Notes: a model not told the origin generated them from the letters alone. Positions 7,712 through 16,292 are shown, numbered from the stretch's first letter. The stretch: 30,000 bases of DNA from Symbiodinium natans (GCA_905221605.1 CAJNDS010000691.1:225891-255890), one strand, 5' to 3'. Program-made: numbers and translations.

Positions 7712-7755
7712 CTAAACCCTAAACCCTAAACCTTAAATCCTACACCCTAAACCCA
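7712..7755 (-). repeat. CCCTAAA tract upstream of the coding segment
   Basis: Six units (CCTTAAA, TCCTACA variants). It ends about 25 bases before the only gene-like region of the window. Confidence 0.93.
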
Positions 7756-7779
7756 CATATATTGTTTCAAAGATACCAG

Positions 7780-8739
7780 GGCACCCGGCGTAGCATCCCC
7801 AGGCCACAACCCCAAACGCCGAGGACAAGGAGGAAGTGACGAGCCTCGCAGCAGGATTGTGCAGCGTAGCTGTATTCCACACGCCTTTTTGGCGACATCG
7901 CTGCCTATGCCACATCTCAAGCCGATGCTATAGCCAGTATCTTCGTGTAAACGGCCCAATTGCGCAGTGCTGCAATGGCTTGTTTCGAGTGGTTTGTGAG
8001 TCGCTGTTGCGCTCTTCTTCGTCCGTCCCCGGAACAAGGCGGATGGAAGGGACTCAGGGCCGGGCAGGCAAGTGCAAGAACCCTCCCTGACGGCACTTTC
8101 CGCCCAGTCGGTCAGGTTGCAGGGCAAGCTTGTTGTCAACCACAAGGTTCCGTTTGAGTTCGGTGTTGTGGGCTATGAAAGAGACCAGGCATTTTATCAT
8201 GCCGGACTCCTGCTCATGGGTGACTTTCATATGAACTCCATGAAGTACAAGTACTTGTTTGCCGATCGGTGGGCTGATGGCATTGGGATCGAGTTCTTTA
8301 ACGATGAGGGCTCCATCGAAGCAATGCTTGCGCGCATCACTCTTCATGAACATCACAAGCTCACCGACTACATGGTGGCATCATGGTATCCTTCTTGGAC
8401 GCCTGCCACGGAAATGTACGAGTTCATTCTTCAAGAGCTGCCCCGCAAGACAGACATGAGGGGCTTCCGTCGCAAAGAGGACCTGCGTGAGAAGCCGGAG
8501 CTCACGAACTGCGTCGCCTTCACATGTCGCGGCGGGAGCGTGCTAGCAGTTGATGGGCAACACTTCCTGGCCACCTCTTCCGCAATGATGGCACAAGTGT
8601 GCGACCATCGTTTGTAATTAAGCAGGTATCTTTGTTTGACCTGCGTGCAGCCATGGAGATGCCAGAAGTGCGAAGAGCTGACTTCGACCAAGAGGCGGCC
8701 TTCAACTCCATGCCACTTGTGTCCGCGACCGCGGCATAG
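7780..8739 (+). pseudogene. Unrecognised protein-coding locus, split or frameshifted
   Basis: This outlines a probable locus around the open segment at 8000-8617. Downstream, after the TAA at 8615-8617, frame 1 stays open to TAG at 8737-8739 and reads VSLFDLRAAMEMPEVRRAD, then FDQEAAFNSMPLVSATAA. That is protein-like, with coding-style base choice. Upstream, frame 1 of 7890-7952 reads FGDIAAYATSQADAIASIFV before a TAA at GTGTAAACG, which could be a splice donor. A GCAG|GGCAAG junction near 8119-8125 could be an acceptor. Either a multi-exon gene with unrecognised introns or a decayed or retroposed copy fits. Direction and extent are inference, and no family is recognised. Confidence 0.4.
8000..8617 (+). 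CDS. Hypothetical protein fragment (about 180-205 codons)
   Basis: I do not recognise the family. The frame is open from 8000 (after TGA 7997-7999) to TAA at 8615-8617. It has no convincing ATG: GTG at 8072 is possible only under alternative-start rules, and the first in-frame ATG lies about 50 codons further in. It may therefore be an internal exon. The part from about 8123 looks genuinely coding: mixed hydrophobic and charged residues, GDFHMNSMKYKYLF and EFFNDEGSIEAMLARITLHE segments, a Trp pair in ASWYPSWTP, nearly all lysines as AAG and frequent C/G third bases. No signal peptide, membrane helix or catalytic motif is visible. It is the longest frame here that is not repeat-derived. The minus-strand frames over it are shadows. 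Confidence 0.5.
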   Translation, partial: VAVALFFVRPRNKADGRDSGPGRQVQEPSLTALSAQSVRLQGKLVVNHKVPFEFGVVGYERDQAFYHAGLLLMGDFHMNSMKYKYLFADRWADGIGIEFFNDEGSIEAMLARITLHEHHKLTDYMVASWYPSWTPATEMYEFILQELPRKTDMRGFRRKEDLREKPELTNCVAFTCRGGSVLAVDGQHFLATSSAMMAQVCDHRL

Positions 8740-8807
8740 TCATTGGACATCCAAAAGTTGGCCCTTGCTCTGCGTGATGCAGAGATGAGCACCTGCACTT
8801 CAGTTCA

Positions 8808-8958
8808 GATGCACATGCAAATGCACACATGCACATGCACATGTTGCTACTGCAGTACTGTAGCTGCTGTTGTGTTTGTTGTTTCCGCTGCTGTTGTTGC
8901 TGATGTTGCTGTTGCTCTGCTGCAGCTGTTGTTGCTGTGGTGATGGTGGTGGTTGTTG
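8808..8958. repeat. Trinucleotide-rich low-complexity block (ATGCAC then CTG/GTT)
   Basis: ATGCACATGCA-type repeats (8808-8842) pass into GCTGTTGTT, TGCTGATGTTGCTG and GGTGGTGGTTGTTG runs. The short plus-strand frame through it is composition-driven. Confidence 0.8.
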
Positions 8959-8983
8959 TTAAGTTAAAGGGACATTAATGGTA

Positions 8984-9046
8984 GGAATAATGACAGGAAT
9001 ATACCTACCAAGGCCATTCTATTCGCGGTATATTCCTATTATATTG
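8984..9046. repeat. Small inverted repeat (GGAATATACC arms)
   Basis: GGAATAATGACAGGAATATACC pairs imperfectly with GGTATATTCCTATTATATT across a 21-base loop. The rest of 8960-9370 is unique. Confidence 0.5.
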
Positions 9047-9372
9047 TTGGCGTTCCCAGTTTGGTTCCCATTAGGCTGGTTTAGAAGTGGTGTGGTTTTA
9101 CCGACTCGGCCGACTTGACACACCCCAAATCGCTGTATCCTTGAATACCGCCCCTTAGCAAACCCGCAATTTCAAGGGTTTGGGGCTTGGGAAGCCCTAC
9201 GGTGGCCACCCGTACCCTTCTTCAACTTAAAAACCCACAAGGTCTTTGACTTTGACAGTGATGGTCGCAGGTGGAAGAGAGCAGATCGAGAAAGAGCGGA
9301 TGGCTCTGGCAACTTGGCAATGTTGTGAGGGGCAGACAGATCCTATCGGCATATGTTTTTGTAACTCTGGCT

Positions 9373-9409
9373 GGGGGGGGGGGGGGGGGGGGGGTGGGGT
9401 GGGTAGGGG
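9373..9409. repeat. Poly-G run
   Basis: A long G run, then GTGGGGTGGGTAGGGG, is a strong G-quadruplex candidate by composition. A short decayed TTTAGGG tract follows at 9478-9500. Confidence 0.9.
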
Positions 9410-9667
9410 ACGGGTTGTTTATGCCACATTTCAGTGCGGACCGCTTCTTAAGTTGTCAACAGGTAAATCATTGGTGGTTTAGGGTGTAGGATTGAGGGTT
9501 ACTTGTTGCGAAAACGATGCTGTAAGCCCTTAACAGCCCTGATCACTTCCGCACATGCTCTCCACGGAATTGCGAGACCCAAGCTGGGAGAAGTACAGGA
9601 GGGCTTAGGGTAGTGTCATAGTAGTCGTCGTCGTCGTAGCTGGACCAGCCTTTACCTAACACCAACC

Positions 9668-9740
9668 AGGGTTTAGGGTTTCTGCCCTAAACCCTGAACC
9701 CTAAACCCTAAACCCTCAACTCAACCCTCAACCCTCCACC

Positions 9741-9772
<32 letters not shown>

Positions 9773-9803
9773 ACCCTAAACCCTCAACCCTAAACCCTAA
9801 CCA
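9668..9803. repeat. Inverted telomeric junction with CCCTCAA array
   Basis: Two TTTAGGG units (9668-9681) turn after three bases into a CCCTAAA tract (9685-9803). Inside it, about 9714-9778 is almost purely the variant CCCTCAA, about eight to nine units, before CCCTAAA resumes. Confidence 0.95.
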
Positions 9804-10131
9804 AGAAGCCCAATCCCGAAGTTCTGGCCCAACGATCCAGGAACCAGCGGTATGGCTGCATCAAGTACATTCTCCGATCGAGTGGGGCTGTCGGGCTGGC
9901 CGGGTGCCCCTGAACTTGGAGCGAGGAGAGGGGGGTGGGGGGGGAGGGAGGGAGGACATCGAAGATAGGCTCTGGGGCTGAGTGGTTTAGGACCCTAAGC
10001 TCTAGGTGCAGCCTAGTTTGGATATTCTAGGGGAACTGCTCGGTCAGACACCTCCGAGGCATTAAGACGATGTGGGGCCCCAAGCCACCCCCCCCGAAAG
10101 CCGCGCCTAAAGCGCAAAGACAGATTTAATT

Positions 10132-10205
10132 ACTGTACCCCAAACCCGAAAACCCCCAACATCCTAAGCCCAGAACACCAAAACCCCAAACCCCCAAAAT
10201 CTCAA
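10132..10205 (-). repeat. Old, strongly decayed CCCTAAA tract
   Basis: CCCCAAACCC, GAAAACCCCC and CCTAAGCCC patterns: the telomeric phase is visible but few units are intact. 9804-10131 upstream is unique, with a G-rich patch at 9928-9955. Confidence 0.65.
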
Positions 10206-10386
10206 TCCTAAAAAGTCAACCCGGGCTGAAGCCAAGGGTTTGAAACCATGCCTAACTGTCGAAGCACCACAACACAAACTCCAGCACACGCACGTCTAAA
10301 TCGGTATTTCGGGTTCAGGGTTTGAGGGTCATGGTGAAAACTGAGGCAATTATCCCGTATATGGTAAATACACCCCACCACTCCCA

Positions 10387-10410
10387 CCCCCCCCCCCAAA
10401 AAAAAAAAAA
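10387..10410. repeat. C11-A13 homopolymer junction
   Basis: Eleven C are followed directly by thirteen A, then CAAAAACG. It is the complement of the T/G junctions at 4.8 and 16.4 kb. Confidence 0.9.
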
Positions 10411-10597
10411 CAAAAACGAATAGAGTGCGATGCAAATAGTCTGCCCCAAAATAGGTCAGGTGCTAAAATGTTGGGAAGCCCTAAGATGGGTCTTCGATCT
10501 TGCCCTTGATTACGCACAGCCATTTCGTGGATGCTGTTTTCTGTTGATAGTTTTTGATCAGCCGTTGAACACCTCCCCACTCCCCAACCGCAAGGCC

Positions 10598-10680
10598 TAA
10601 ACCCAAACTCGAAACCTCAAAGCTTAAACCTCAACCCCAAACCCTACTAAAGCCTATACCCAAACCCCGAAGACCAAACC
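10598..10680 (-). repeat. Decayed CCCTAAA tract
   Basis: CCTAAACCC, CTCGAAACC and CTTAAACCTCAACCCC remnants, ending eight bases before hairpin family A copy 2. Confidence 0.65.
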
Positions 10681-10687
10681 CCTTTGC

Positions 10688-10786
10688 TTGGGATGTTCCC
10701 GCTTATACGAACAGTCCTTAGTAGTGTTTGCCGTACCCCTATTCTAATCCCGATGAAGGACTGTCAGTATAACGGAGAACATCCCA
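10688..10786. mobile_element. Hairpin family A copy 2 (nearly complete)
   Basis: Terminal inverted repeat TTGGGATGTTC...GAACATCCCAA with internal arms TTATACGAACAGTCCTTAG and GGACTGTCAGTATAA, and a centre CCGTACCCCTATTCTAATCC. 99 bp, no coding capacity, so a MITE-type element or a hairpin of unknown origin. With copies 5 and 6 it defines the consensus termini. Confidence 0.85.
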
Positions 10787-10795
10787 ACCTTCATC

Positions 10796-10928
10796 CCTAA
10801 TCCCTTAACCCTAAACCTTAAACCCTAAACCCTGAACCTTAAACCCTAATTACACTCCTAAACCCTAAGCCTAAACCCTAAACCTTGGGCCCTAAACCCT
10901 AAACCCTAAACCCTAAACCCTAAACCTT
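10796..10928 (-). repeat. CCCTAAA tract, about 18 units
   Basis: The first half is decayed and the last five units are perfect. Left arm of a bracketed module with an 89-bp spacer (10929-11017). Confidence 0.95.
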
Positions 10929-11017
10929 AGATCTGATGCCCAGGCTGCCGGCCTGCTGGGACTGATCATAGCTGCCCGCCGATTCTACGAGCACTGGCCG
11001 GGGGCCTCAGCGTTGCG

Positions 11018-11090
11018 GTTTAGGGTTTAGGGTTTAGGGTTTGGGGTTTAGAGTTTAGGGTTTAGAGTTTAGGGTTTAGGGTGTAGGGCT
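11018..11090 (+). repeat. TTTAGGG tract, about 10 units
   Basis: Units with two TTTAGAG variants. Right arm of the module begun at 10796. Confidence 0.95.
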
Positions 11091-11174
11091 ACATCTGGCG
11101 GCATGAGTCCCGGGAGCCCTACACCCCAAAATCCCCGACCCTGCAGCCCTAGCCTTTCGGCATTTCGGATCGCC

Positions 11175-11309
11175 CTAAACCCTGTTCATGGTACTAATTA
11201 ACCAATTGTAATTAACTGTACTTATAACCCACTTATAAGCCCCTTAAGTGCCCTAACATGGTTATAAGTGCAGTTATACGTACGTTAATAAGTACCATGA
11301 GCCTCCAAG
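11175..11309. mobile_element. Hairpin family B copy 1 (left end lost)
   Basis: GTTCATGGTACTAATTAAC at the left pairs with GTTAATAAGTACCATGAGCC and CTCCAAG at the right. The interior carries the family's ACTTATAAC/GGTTATAAG elements. The outermost left bases run into CCCTAAACCC, so the tip appears replaced by telomeric sequence. Confidence 0.7.
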
Positions 11310-11420
11310 TTGCACACCTCAGCGGCCAGGCAGGCGATGACCTAAGGGGTGCATAGGTTTTGCTTACCGGTTCTGAGTCGTAGGCAATTTGGGAAGTGGT
11401 AGTTGCCCAAAGCCCGAATC

Positions 11421-11473
11421 CCAAAACCCTAAGCCCTAAACCCCTAAACCCCTAAACCCCTAAACCCTAAACT
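11421..11473 (-). repeat. CCCTAAA/CCCCTAAA tract
   Basis: Seven units, three of them the octamer CCCCTAAA in a row. Confidence 0.93.
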
Positions 11474-11618
11474 CAAAGGGTAGTTATTCAAAATGCCTCT
11501 CGCCACAAAGGCAGGTTCCCTATTTCTGGTCAGGATGCTCCTTTCGAAAGACACTCCTATCCCATGGTCCCTCCATTCAAAGGACATTTAGAACAACCCC
11601 CACAATGTCGGTGCCTTA

Positions 11619-11709
11619 CTTGAAGGTTCATGGGTAGGGTTACGGGCTTAGTGTTCTATGCACAGTAACTAAGGTTATCACATATAATAACTACCCTTGA
11701 ACCTCCAAG
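11619..11709. mobile_element. Hairpin family B copy 2, TA-flanked
   Basis: Terminal repeat CTTGAAGGTTCATGGGTAG versus CTACCCTTGAACCTCCAAG (one or two mismatches), flanked by TA on both sides (11617-11618 and 11710-11711). 91 bp with no coding capacity. A TA duplication with short inverted repeats is the signature of Tc1/mariner-mobilised (Stowaway-type) MITEs. Confidence 0.82.
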
Positions 11710-11821
11710 TACATCTGCTTATACAGCCCTTGTAAGGGATTGTATGGGGACCGGAAAAGTCAAAAGCCCCTAACCCCTACAAAGAGCCATATTTACAAGG
11801 TTGAGGGCATGGCGTTATGGC

Positions 11822-11914
11822 TTTGGCTTATACTAACAGTGTTCAGTCGGGATTATAGTGCCCCCTATTTTAATCCTGACTATGGACTGTTAGTATAAGG
11901 GGGCACATCCCAAG
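11822..11914. mobile_element. Hairpin family A copy 3 (left end truncated)
   Basis: GGCTTATACTAACAGTGTTCAG...GGGATTATAGTGCCCCCTAT pairs with AATCCTGACTATGGACTGTTAGTATAAGGG. The right end is intact (CACATCCCAAG), and about ten bases of the left terminus (GGGATGTTCC) are missing. Confidence 0.8.
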
Positions 11915-11935
11915 CTTAGGGACTGGAGATTTTTA

Positions 11936-12000
11936 ACCCAAAACCCAAAACCCAAAACCCTAAACCCTAAACCCTGAACCCTAAACCCTAAACCCTAAAC
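11936..12000 (-). repeat. CCCTAAA tract with CCCAAAA start
   Basis: Three CCCAAAA units, then six CCCTAAA. Left arm of a module with an 84-bp spacer (12001-12084). It begins about 20 bases after family A copy 3. Confidence 0.94.
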
Positions 12001-12084
12001 GCACCTCCAGCACAGCCCAGGGACCAGGTCCGAGCCGGCACTGTGAACGTTTGGTTCATCGTCCTCCCGTCTGGCCGGCTGGAT

Positions 12085-12150
12085 TTTAGGGTTTAGGGTT
12101 TAGGGTTCAGGTTTCAGGGTTTAGGGTTTAGGGTTTAGGGTTTGTGCATA
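12085..12150 (+). repeat. TTTAGGG tract
   Basis: Eight to nine units including GGGTTCA and GGTTTCA. Right arm of the module begun at 11936. Confidence 0.94.
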
Positions 12151-12248
12151 TAGAGCCCCCCCACAATAACAAGAGTTTCAAGAAAGAGTTCCGTACCAAA
12201 TGGCTTCTACTACAATAAGCAAAGGTGCCGCGTACAAAGAGTTGCAGC

Positions 12249-12311
12249 CTAAACCCTAAACCCTAAACCCTAAGCCCTAAACCCTAACCCCTAAAAAGCC
12301 CTAAACCCCAT
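12249..12311 (-). repeat. CCCTAAA tract
   Basis: Eight units with a CCCTAAAAAGCC slip. Left arm of a module with an 87-bp spacer. Confidence 0.94.
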
Positions 12312-12398
12312 AAAGCCCATGTCTCGACACTTCTCAGAAGACTGCTGAGTTCAGAGGGTCTACCTATAGTATCACGCATGAACTCAGGCACCTCAGTG

Positions 12399-12442
12399 TG
12401 TAGGGTTCAGGGTTTTAGGGTTTAGGGTTTAGGGTTTAGGGT
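12399..12442 (+). repeat. TTTAGGG tract
   Basis: Six units. Right arm of the module begun at 12249. Confidence 0.94.
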
Positions 12443-12567
12443 AATTCCAGAACTCTGGGGACTGGTTTAGGGTTAGTTGCTGGGCTCACGATTGCAATTG
12501 CCCAGCCCCGCAGCCCCAAACCCCAACCATCGTCTGGCCATGGTGTTGCGATGTTTGTCGTGAAGTC

Positions 12568-12658
12568 TGAACCCTAAACCCTACACCCTAAACCCTGAAC
12601 CCTAAACCCTAAACCCTCAACCCTAAACCCTCAATCCTAACCCTAAACCCTAAACCCT
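12568..12658 (-). repeat. CCCTAAA tract, mixed variants
   Basis: About 13 units with CCCTACA, CCCTGAA and CCCTCAA. A small opposite-strand remnant follows at 12703-12735. Confidence 0.94.
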
Positions 12659-12762
12659 TTTTTGGGGCATAGGCCCCTCAATAATCGCTGCTAAGGGTCT
12701 CGGGGTTTAGGGTTTACGGCTTGGGTGTCGGGGCATGGAGTTTGGTTTGAAGCCACGAACAC

Positions 12763-12823
12763 TGAACCCTAAACTCTGAGCCCTAAACCCTAAACCCTAA
12801 ACCCTACACACTCAACCCTGACC
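12763..12823 (-). repeat. CCCTAAA tract
   Basis: Seven to eight units with CTCTGAG, CCCTACA and CTCAACC decay. Confidence 0.9.
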
Positions 12824-12960
12824 CCTCGACTGCTTTGGGACTCTTAACTCTGAGCCCCAAGTGTGTCCCAGGGTCTGCACGCCTCGAGCGGTAGAAGGAC
12901 GGGTCCTTCGACTGAGGGCCCTCGTGTTCGGCGGTTTCTATACCCCCCTAACCATGAAGT

Positions 12961-13027
12961 CCTAAACCCTCAACCTCAAACCCTAAACCGTAAACCTTAA
13001 ACATCCTTAAACCCTAAACCCTAAACC
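12961..13027 (-). repeat. CCCTAAA tract
   Basis: Eight units with CCTCAAA, CCGTAAA and CCTTAAA variants. Confidence 0.92.
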
Positions 13028-13084
13028 AGAATGGGTTTGCTGGGTTCAGGGCCTCCAGTCCTACCATTCGGGTCTGACCTCCGG

Positions 13085-13142
13085 AACCCTAAACCATCCT
13101 AAACCCTAAACCCTAAACCCTAAACCCTAAACCCTAAACCCG
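13085..13142 (-). repeat. CCCTAAA tract
   Basis: Eight units, the last six perfect. Left arm of a module with a 93-bp spacer. The right arm is 13236-13258. Confidence 0.94.
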
Positions 13143-13235
13143 GGATCATGGCAGGGCGCTGACCTACTTTTTCCTGGCCGTGGCGTTTCTCTTTGCTGGC
13201 TTAGGCCAGGGCCACCTGCGGACGCACTTCCGTGA

Positions 13236-13258
13236 TTTAGGGTTTAGGGTTTAGGGCT
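13236..13258 (+). repeat. Short TTTAGGG tract
   Basis: Three units. 13259-13590 downstream is unique apart from a two- to three-unit CCCTAAA remnant at 13505-13533. Confidence 0.85.
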
Positions 13259-13590
13259 TTGCTGCTGCTTGCAGGCACCTACCACCCTTTACCCTAGACC
13301 TATACATGCGTGTATTTGTTGCTATATAAGTAGTCGACTGTAATTAGACGTGGACATGGCATTGGGTTGTTTGCCTCCGGTCTTTGGCACCGCGATAGGG
13401 GCGCCGAAATTAGAACGAGATCGCTTTTGGTGACTTTAAAAGTTGTCATGCAGTTTCAAACGCCGCCCAACCTTTGTTTCCATCGAGCCCATGTGTGAAC
13501 GAGACCCCTAAACCCTGAAGGCCCTAAACCCTATGTTCACGAGTCCCACCCATTTCTTGGAAAGTAGAAGAAATGCTGCACCTACACATA

Positions 13591-13724
13591 CTTGAAGGTT
13601 CATGGGTAGCTAGAAGCAGGGCTTTCAGCACGCTTATTTAAGGTTGTAACCAGTCAGAATAATAGTTACCTTTACGTCACTTAAAACCCCCCCCCCACTT
13701 CTTCACAACCCATGAACCTCCCAG
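13591..13724. mobile_element. Hairpin family B copy 3
   Basis: CTTGAAGGTTCATGGGTAG at the left pairs with ACCCATGAACCTCCCAG at the right. TA precedes the left end, and the right flank is GA, so one flank base has changed or the end has drifted. A C run (about 13687-13697) interrupts the right half. 134 bp. Confidence 0.78.
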
Positions 13725-13935
13725 GATGTATAATATGAACAGATGTATGTGTACATATGTATATATTTTTACATAAATATACATATATGAATGCCATAGG
13801 GGACGTCTGGGCAGACACCTCGTGAACATGTGACCATGTGGCACTGAAAAGGTTTGCGATGGAAGCGCGACGAGAACGGCCAGCAGGCCAGAGTCTAGGG
13901 TGTAGGCTTGCTCACTAGAATCTGCTTAAGAGCCA

Positions 13936-14135
13936 CCCCCCCCCCCCCCAAAAAAAAAAAAAAAAACCCAAAAAAAAAAACAAAAAACACAAGAAAATAA
14001 ATAAATAAGATAAATAATAACAATAATAATAGTAGTAAAATAAAGATAATAATAATAATAATCTAATAAACAAAATGATAATAATTGTTTCTTGTTTATT
14101 GTCCTCGTGTTTTGGGGGGGGGGGGGGGGGGGGGG
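13936..14135. repeat. A-rich segment bracketed by C14A17 and G22
   Basis: C14 and A17 at the left, then AAC/AATAA/AATAAT low-complexity DNA, then TGTTTATTGTCCTCGTGTTTT and G22 at the right. The C/A start and T/G end form a rough inverted pair about 200 bp apart. Either a slippage cluster or one element with homopolymer termini. Confidence 0.75.
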
Positions 14136-14210
14136 CAGGGCGGGGACAGTCTTTAGGTGCCGAACTCCTGGTCTTCCATCCTGCGTCGGGTCTAGACGGT
14201 TGTAGGCTGC

Positions 14211-14271
14211 CTAAACCCTAAACCCTAAACCCTAAGCCCTGACCCACCAAACCTTAAACCCTGAACTTTAA
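14211..14271 (-). repeat. CCCTAAA tract
   Basis: Seven to eight units, decayed at the 3' end (CCCTGAC, CCTTAAA). 14272-14546 is unique. Confidence 0.9.
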
Positions 14272-14546
14272 TTGAGTCCTTGCCCGCAGACAATCCCAAA
14301 GCTTTGCATGCCTGGGCAACCCCATACCCCTTCACTAAGGAATGTGCCTTATCTCCTGGTGTAAGCTACATTCCTTGATTTTCGGAGTCACAGTCAGGGG
14401 TTCTAATATAGTTTAAGCTGCATTCCATATTTTTTGGGTTGTTGGCTCCTTGTGCGATGACGTTCAACTACTTAGTTAAAGCATGTGTTCTAGAATTCGC
14501 AGGGGGACCTTCCCAAAACTAGGAGCTTCTTCTCCATGTTTTTGGC

Positions 14547-14622
14547 GGGGGGGGGGGGGGGGGTTCTAAAGATCATGCCATATTTGAGGGGTATATGGGA
14601 GCGGGGGGGGGGGGGGGGGGGG
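14547..14622. repeat. Two poly-G runs
   Basis: G runs at 14547-14563 and 14603-14622, 39 bases apart. Confidence 0.9.
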
Positions 14623-14773
14623 CGTCCCCTATTTAGAGAAACGTCCTTAGCAAGGTTTCCTATGTTTCAAGGGTTTATGGTTTCACACACACGCACCCAT
14701 CAGCTGGGTCCCGACATCACCCGGCATGGCTACAGCCCCAACCCCTGAACACATCCGAAGCCTAAACCAGACC

Positions 14774-14901
14774 AGGGTTTGGGGTTTAGGGTTTGGGGTT
14801 AGTTTAGGGTCTGGGGTTTGGGGTTTGGGGTGTGGGGTTTGGGGTTTGGGGTTTGTTTAGGGTTAAGGGTTTATGGCTTACGATTTAGGGTTTAGGGTTT
14901 G
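14774..14901 (+). repeat. TTTAGGG/GGGTTTG tract
   Basis: About 18 units dominated by GGGTTTGGGG, with normal TTTAGGG at both ends. Confidence 0.92.
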
Positions 14902-15088
14902 AGCGGCCTGAAACCAGTTCGTCAGGTCTACCTCGCTCTCCGGCAGAATGCGCAGCTGTCCTTGCTCGCCGGCATGGCATCGGGAATTAGCCAAGAGGCC
15001 CCCCCCCAATTCTAAATTCAAGAGCAGGAGAGCAAATTTTGTGGTTCGGGTTTGCGGTTCAGGGTTAGGTGTCAACGACCGGAGTTTT

Positions 15089-15209
15089 GGGGGCTTCGGG
15101 GGGGATGGGAGGGGGTGGGGGTGGGGGGTGTGTGGGGGGGGTGGGGGGGGGGGGGGGGGGGGGTGGGGGGGGGGTGGGGGGGGGTGGGGGTGGGGGGGGT
15201 GGGGGTGGG
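15089..15209. repeat. G-rich block (about 120 bp, GGGGT pattern)
   Basis: Almost only G with single T, A or C interruptions; it runs straight into a short TTTAGAG/TTTAGGG tract at 15210-15236. High G-quadruplex potential by composition. The glycine/tryptophan/valine frames over it are artefacts. Confidence 0.92.
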
Positions 15210-15361
15210 TTTAGAGTTTAGGGTTCAAGGTTTGGGGCAGTGGTAGGTTTATAGTTTCCCCTCTCCTCTCCGCCCTGTGGTTCGGGCTGGGTTTACGGTT
15301 CAGGGTTAAAGCGGTTAAGGTTTCGAGTTTACCCTTCCCCCCCCTGTGCTTCATTGGTGGG

Positions 15362-15397
15362 TTTAGGTTTTGGTTTAGGTTTTGGTTTAGGTTTTGG
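15362..15397 (+). repeat. TTTAGGTTTTGG x3 dodecamer tandem
   Basis: Three 12-base units made of a shortened telomeric unit (TTTAGG) plus TTTTGG. A higher-order unit formed from a mutated telomeric pair. 15292-15330 upstream is decayed TTTAGGG. Confidence 0.85.
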
Positions 15398-15600
15398 GGC
15401 TTTCTCCCCCTGTCGTCCATGGTGTTTCTAGGGTTAACGGGCAGGGTTGGGGGGGGGTGGGGGGGGGTCGATTACGGGCGCATATACACCCTAAGCCCTA
15501 AACCCGCACCTGGTTCAGGCTTGTGTCGTTTTAAGGGGCTTGGGCTTTGGGCGCTTTCCGGTTCTACAGCACGAGATACGCAACCGAGCCACCAAAATCA

Positions 15601-15643
15601 GGGGTTAGGGTCTAGGGTTTAGGGTTTAGGGCTTAGGCTTCAA
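15601..15643 (+). repeat. TTTAGGG tract
   Basis: Five to six units. A very decayed continuation (TTCGGGTTC, TTTCAGGTC) occupies 15770-15850. Confidence 0.88.
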
Positions 15644-15918
15644 ACAATCTCGACTTCGTAGCTCGCCAGGTTCTCTGCGGCGTCGACAACAAGACGTTTA
15701 ACGTGCCGGATGGGTGGTCGGAAAGCTGCCAGATGCAGCGGGGCCCAGGAAAGCCTTTTGGGCTATAGGCTTTCTAGGGTTCGGGTTCTTGGTTTTCAGG
15801 ATTTCGGTTTCAGGTCTTTCAGGGTCTTAAGCTTTAAGGATTCAAGGCTTCGGAATGTTTCGACTACCACCCTTTGCTTGTGTTTAACTTCACGCGCTCA
15901 AGAAGCGTAAAAGGCGGA

Positions 15919-16005
15919 GCTTCGGGGCAAGTCCTCAGTAGGGATTACAGTACCGCCTATTAGAATCCCTACTAAGGACTGTCAGTATAAGGGGGAAAAT
16001 CACAA
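15919..16005. mobile_element. Hairpin family A copy 4 (left end truncated)
   Basis: AGTCCTCAGTAGGGATTACAG pairs with AATCCCTACTAAGGACTGTCAGTATAAGGGGG. The central TACCGCCTATTAG matches the other copies. About 25 bases of the left terminus are absent. Confidence 0.8.
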
Positions 16006-16292
16006 GACTCAGCCGCCAAAGTGGGCATTGTCATACTCTACTGGTTGCTTGCGAGCAAATCTAGGCGGAGAAAAGTGTAACTGCCATCGTTTAGGGTTTA
16101 GGGTGGACTACCCGAAAGGACTGCAGCAACATTATACCCGACAAAGGGAAAATGTACAAGTACTAAGTACCAACAATGTTGCTCCAAGTATACGTTCTAC
16201 GAAAGGACGGATCTGGCAAGACGGATGAACACCCAACATGCCTGGATCGACCTACTACAGCTGCTCACAGCTGCGTCCAGACTTCCCCTATA

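Noticed and set aside
7747-8145. 132-codon minus-strand frame
   Set aside because: Antisense to the better-supported plus-strand coding segment, begins in or ends with telomeric sequence, and shows no domain.
8054-8356. 100-codon minus-strand frame opposite the candidate CDS
   Set aside because: A shadow of plus-strand coding. The plus strand has the codon bias (AAG lysine, C/G third base).
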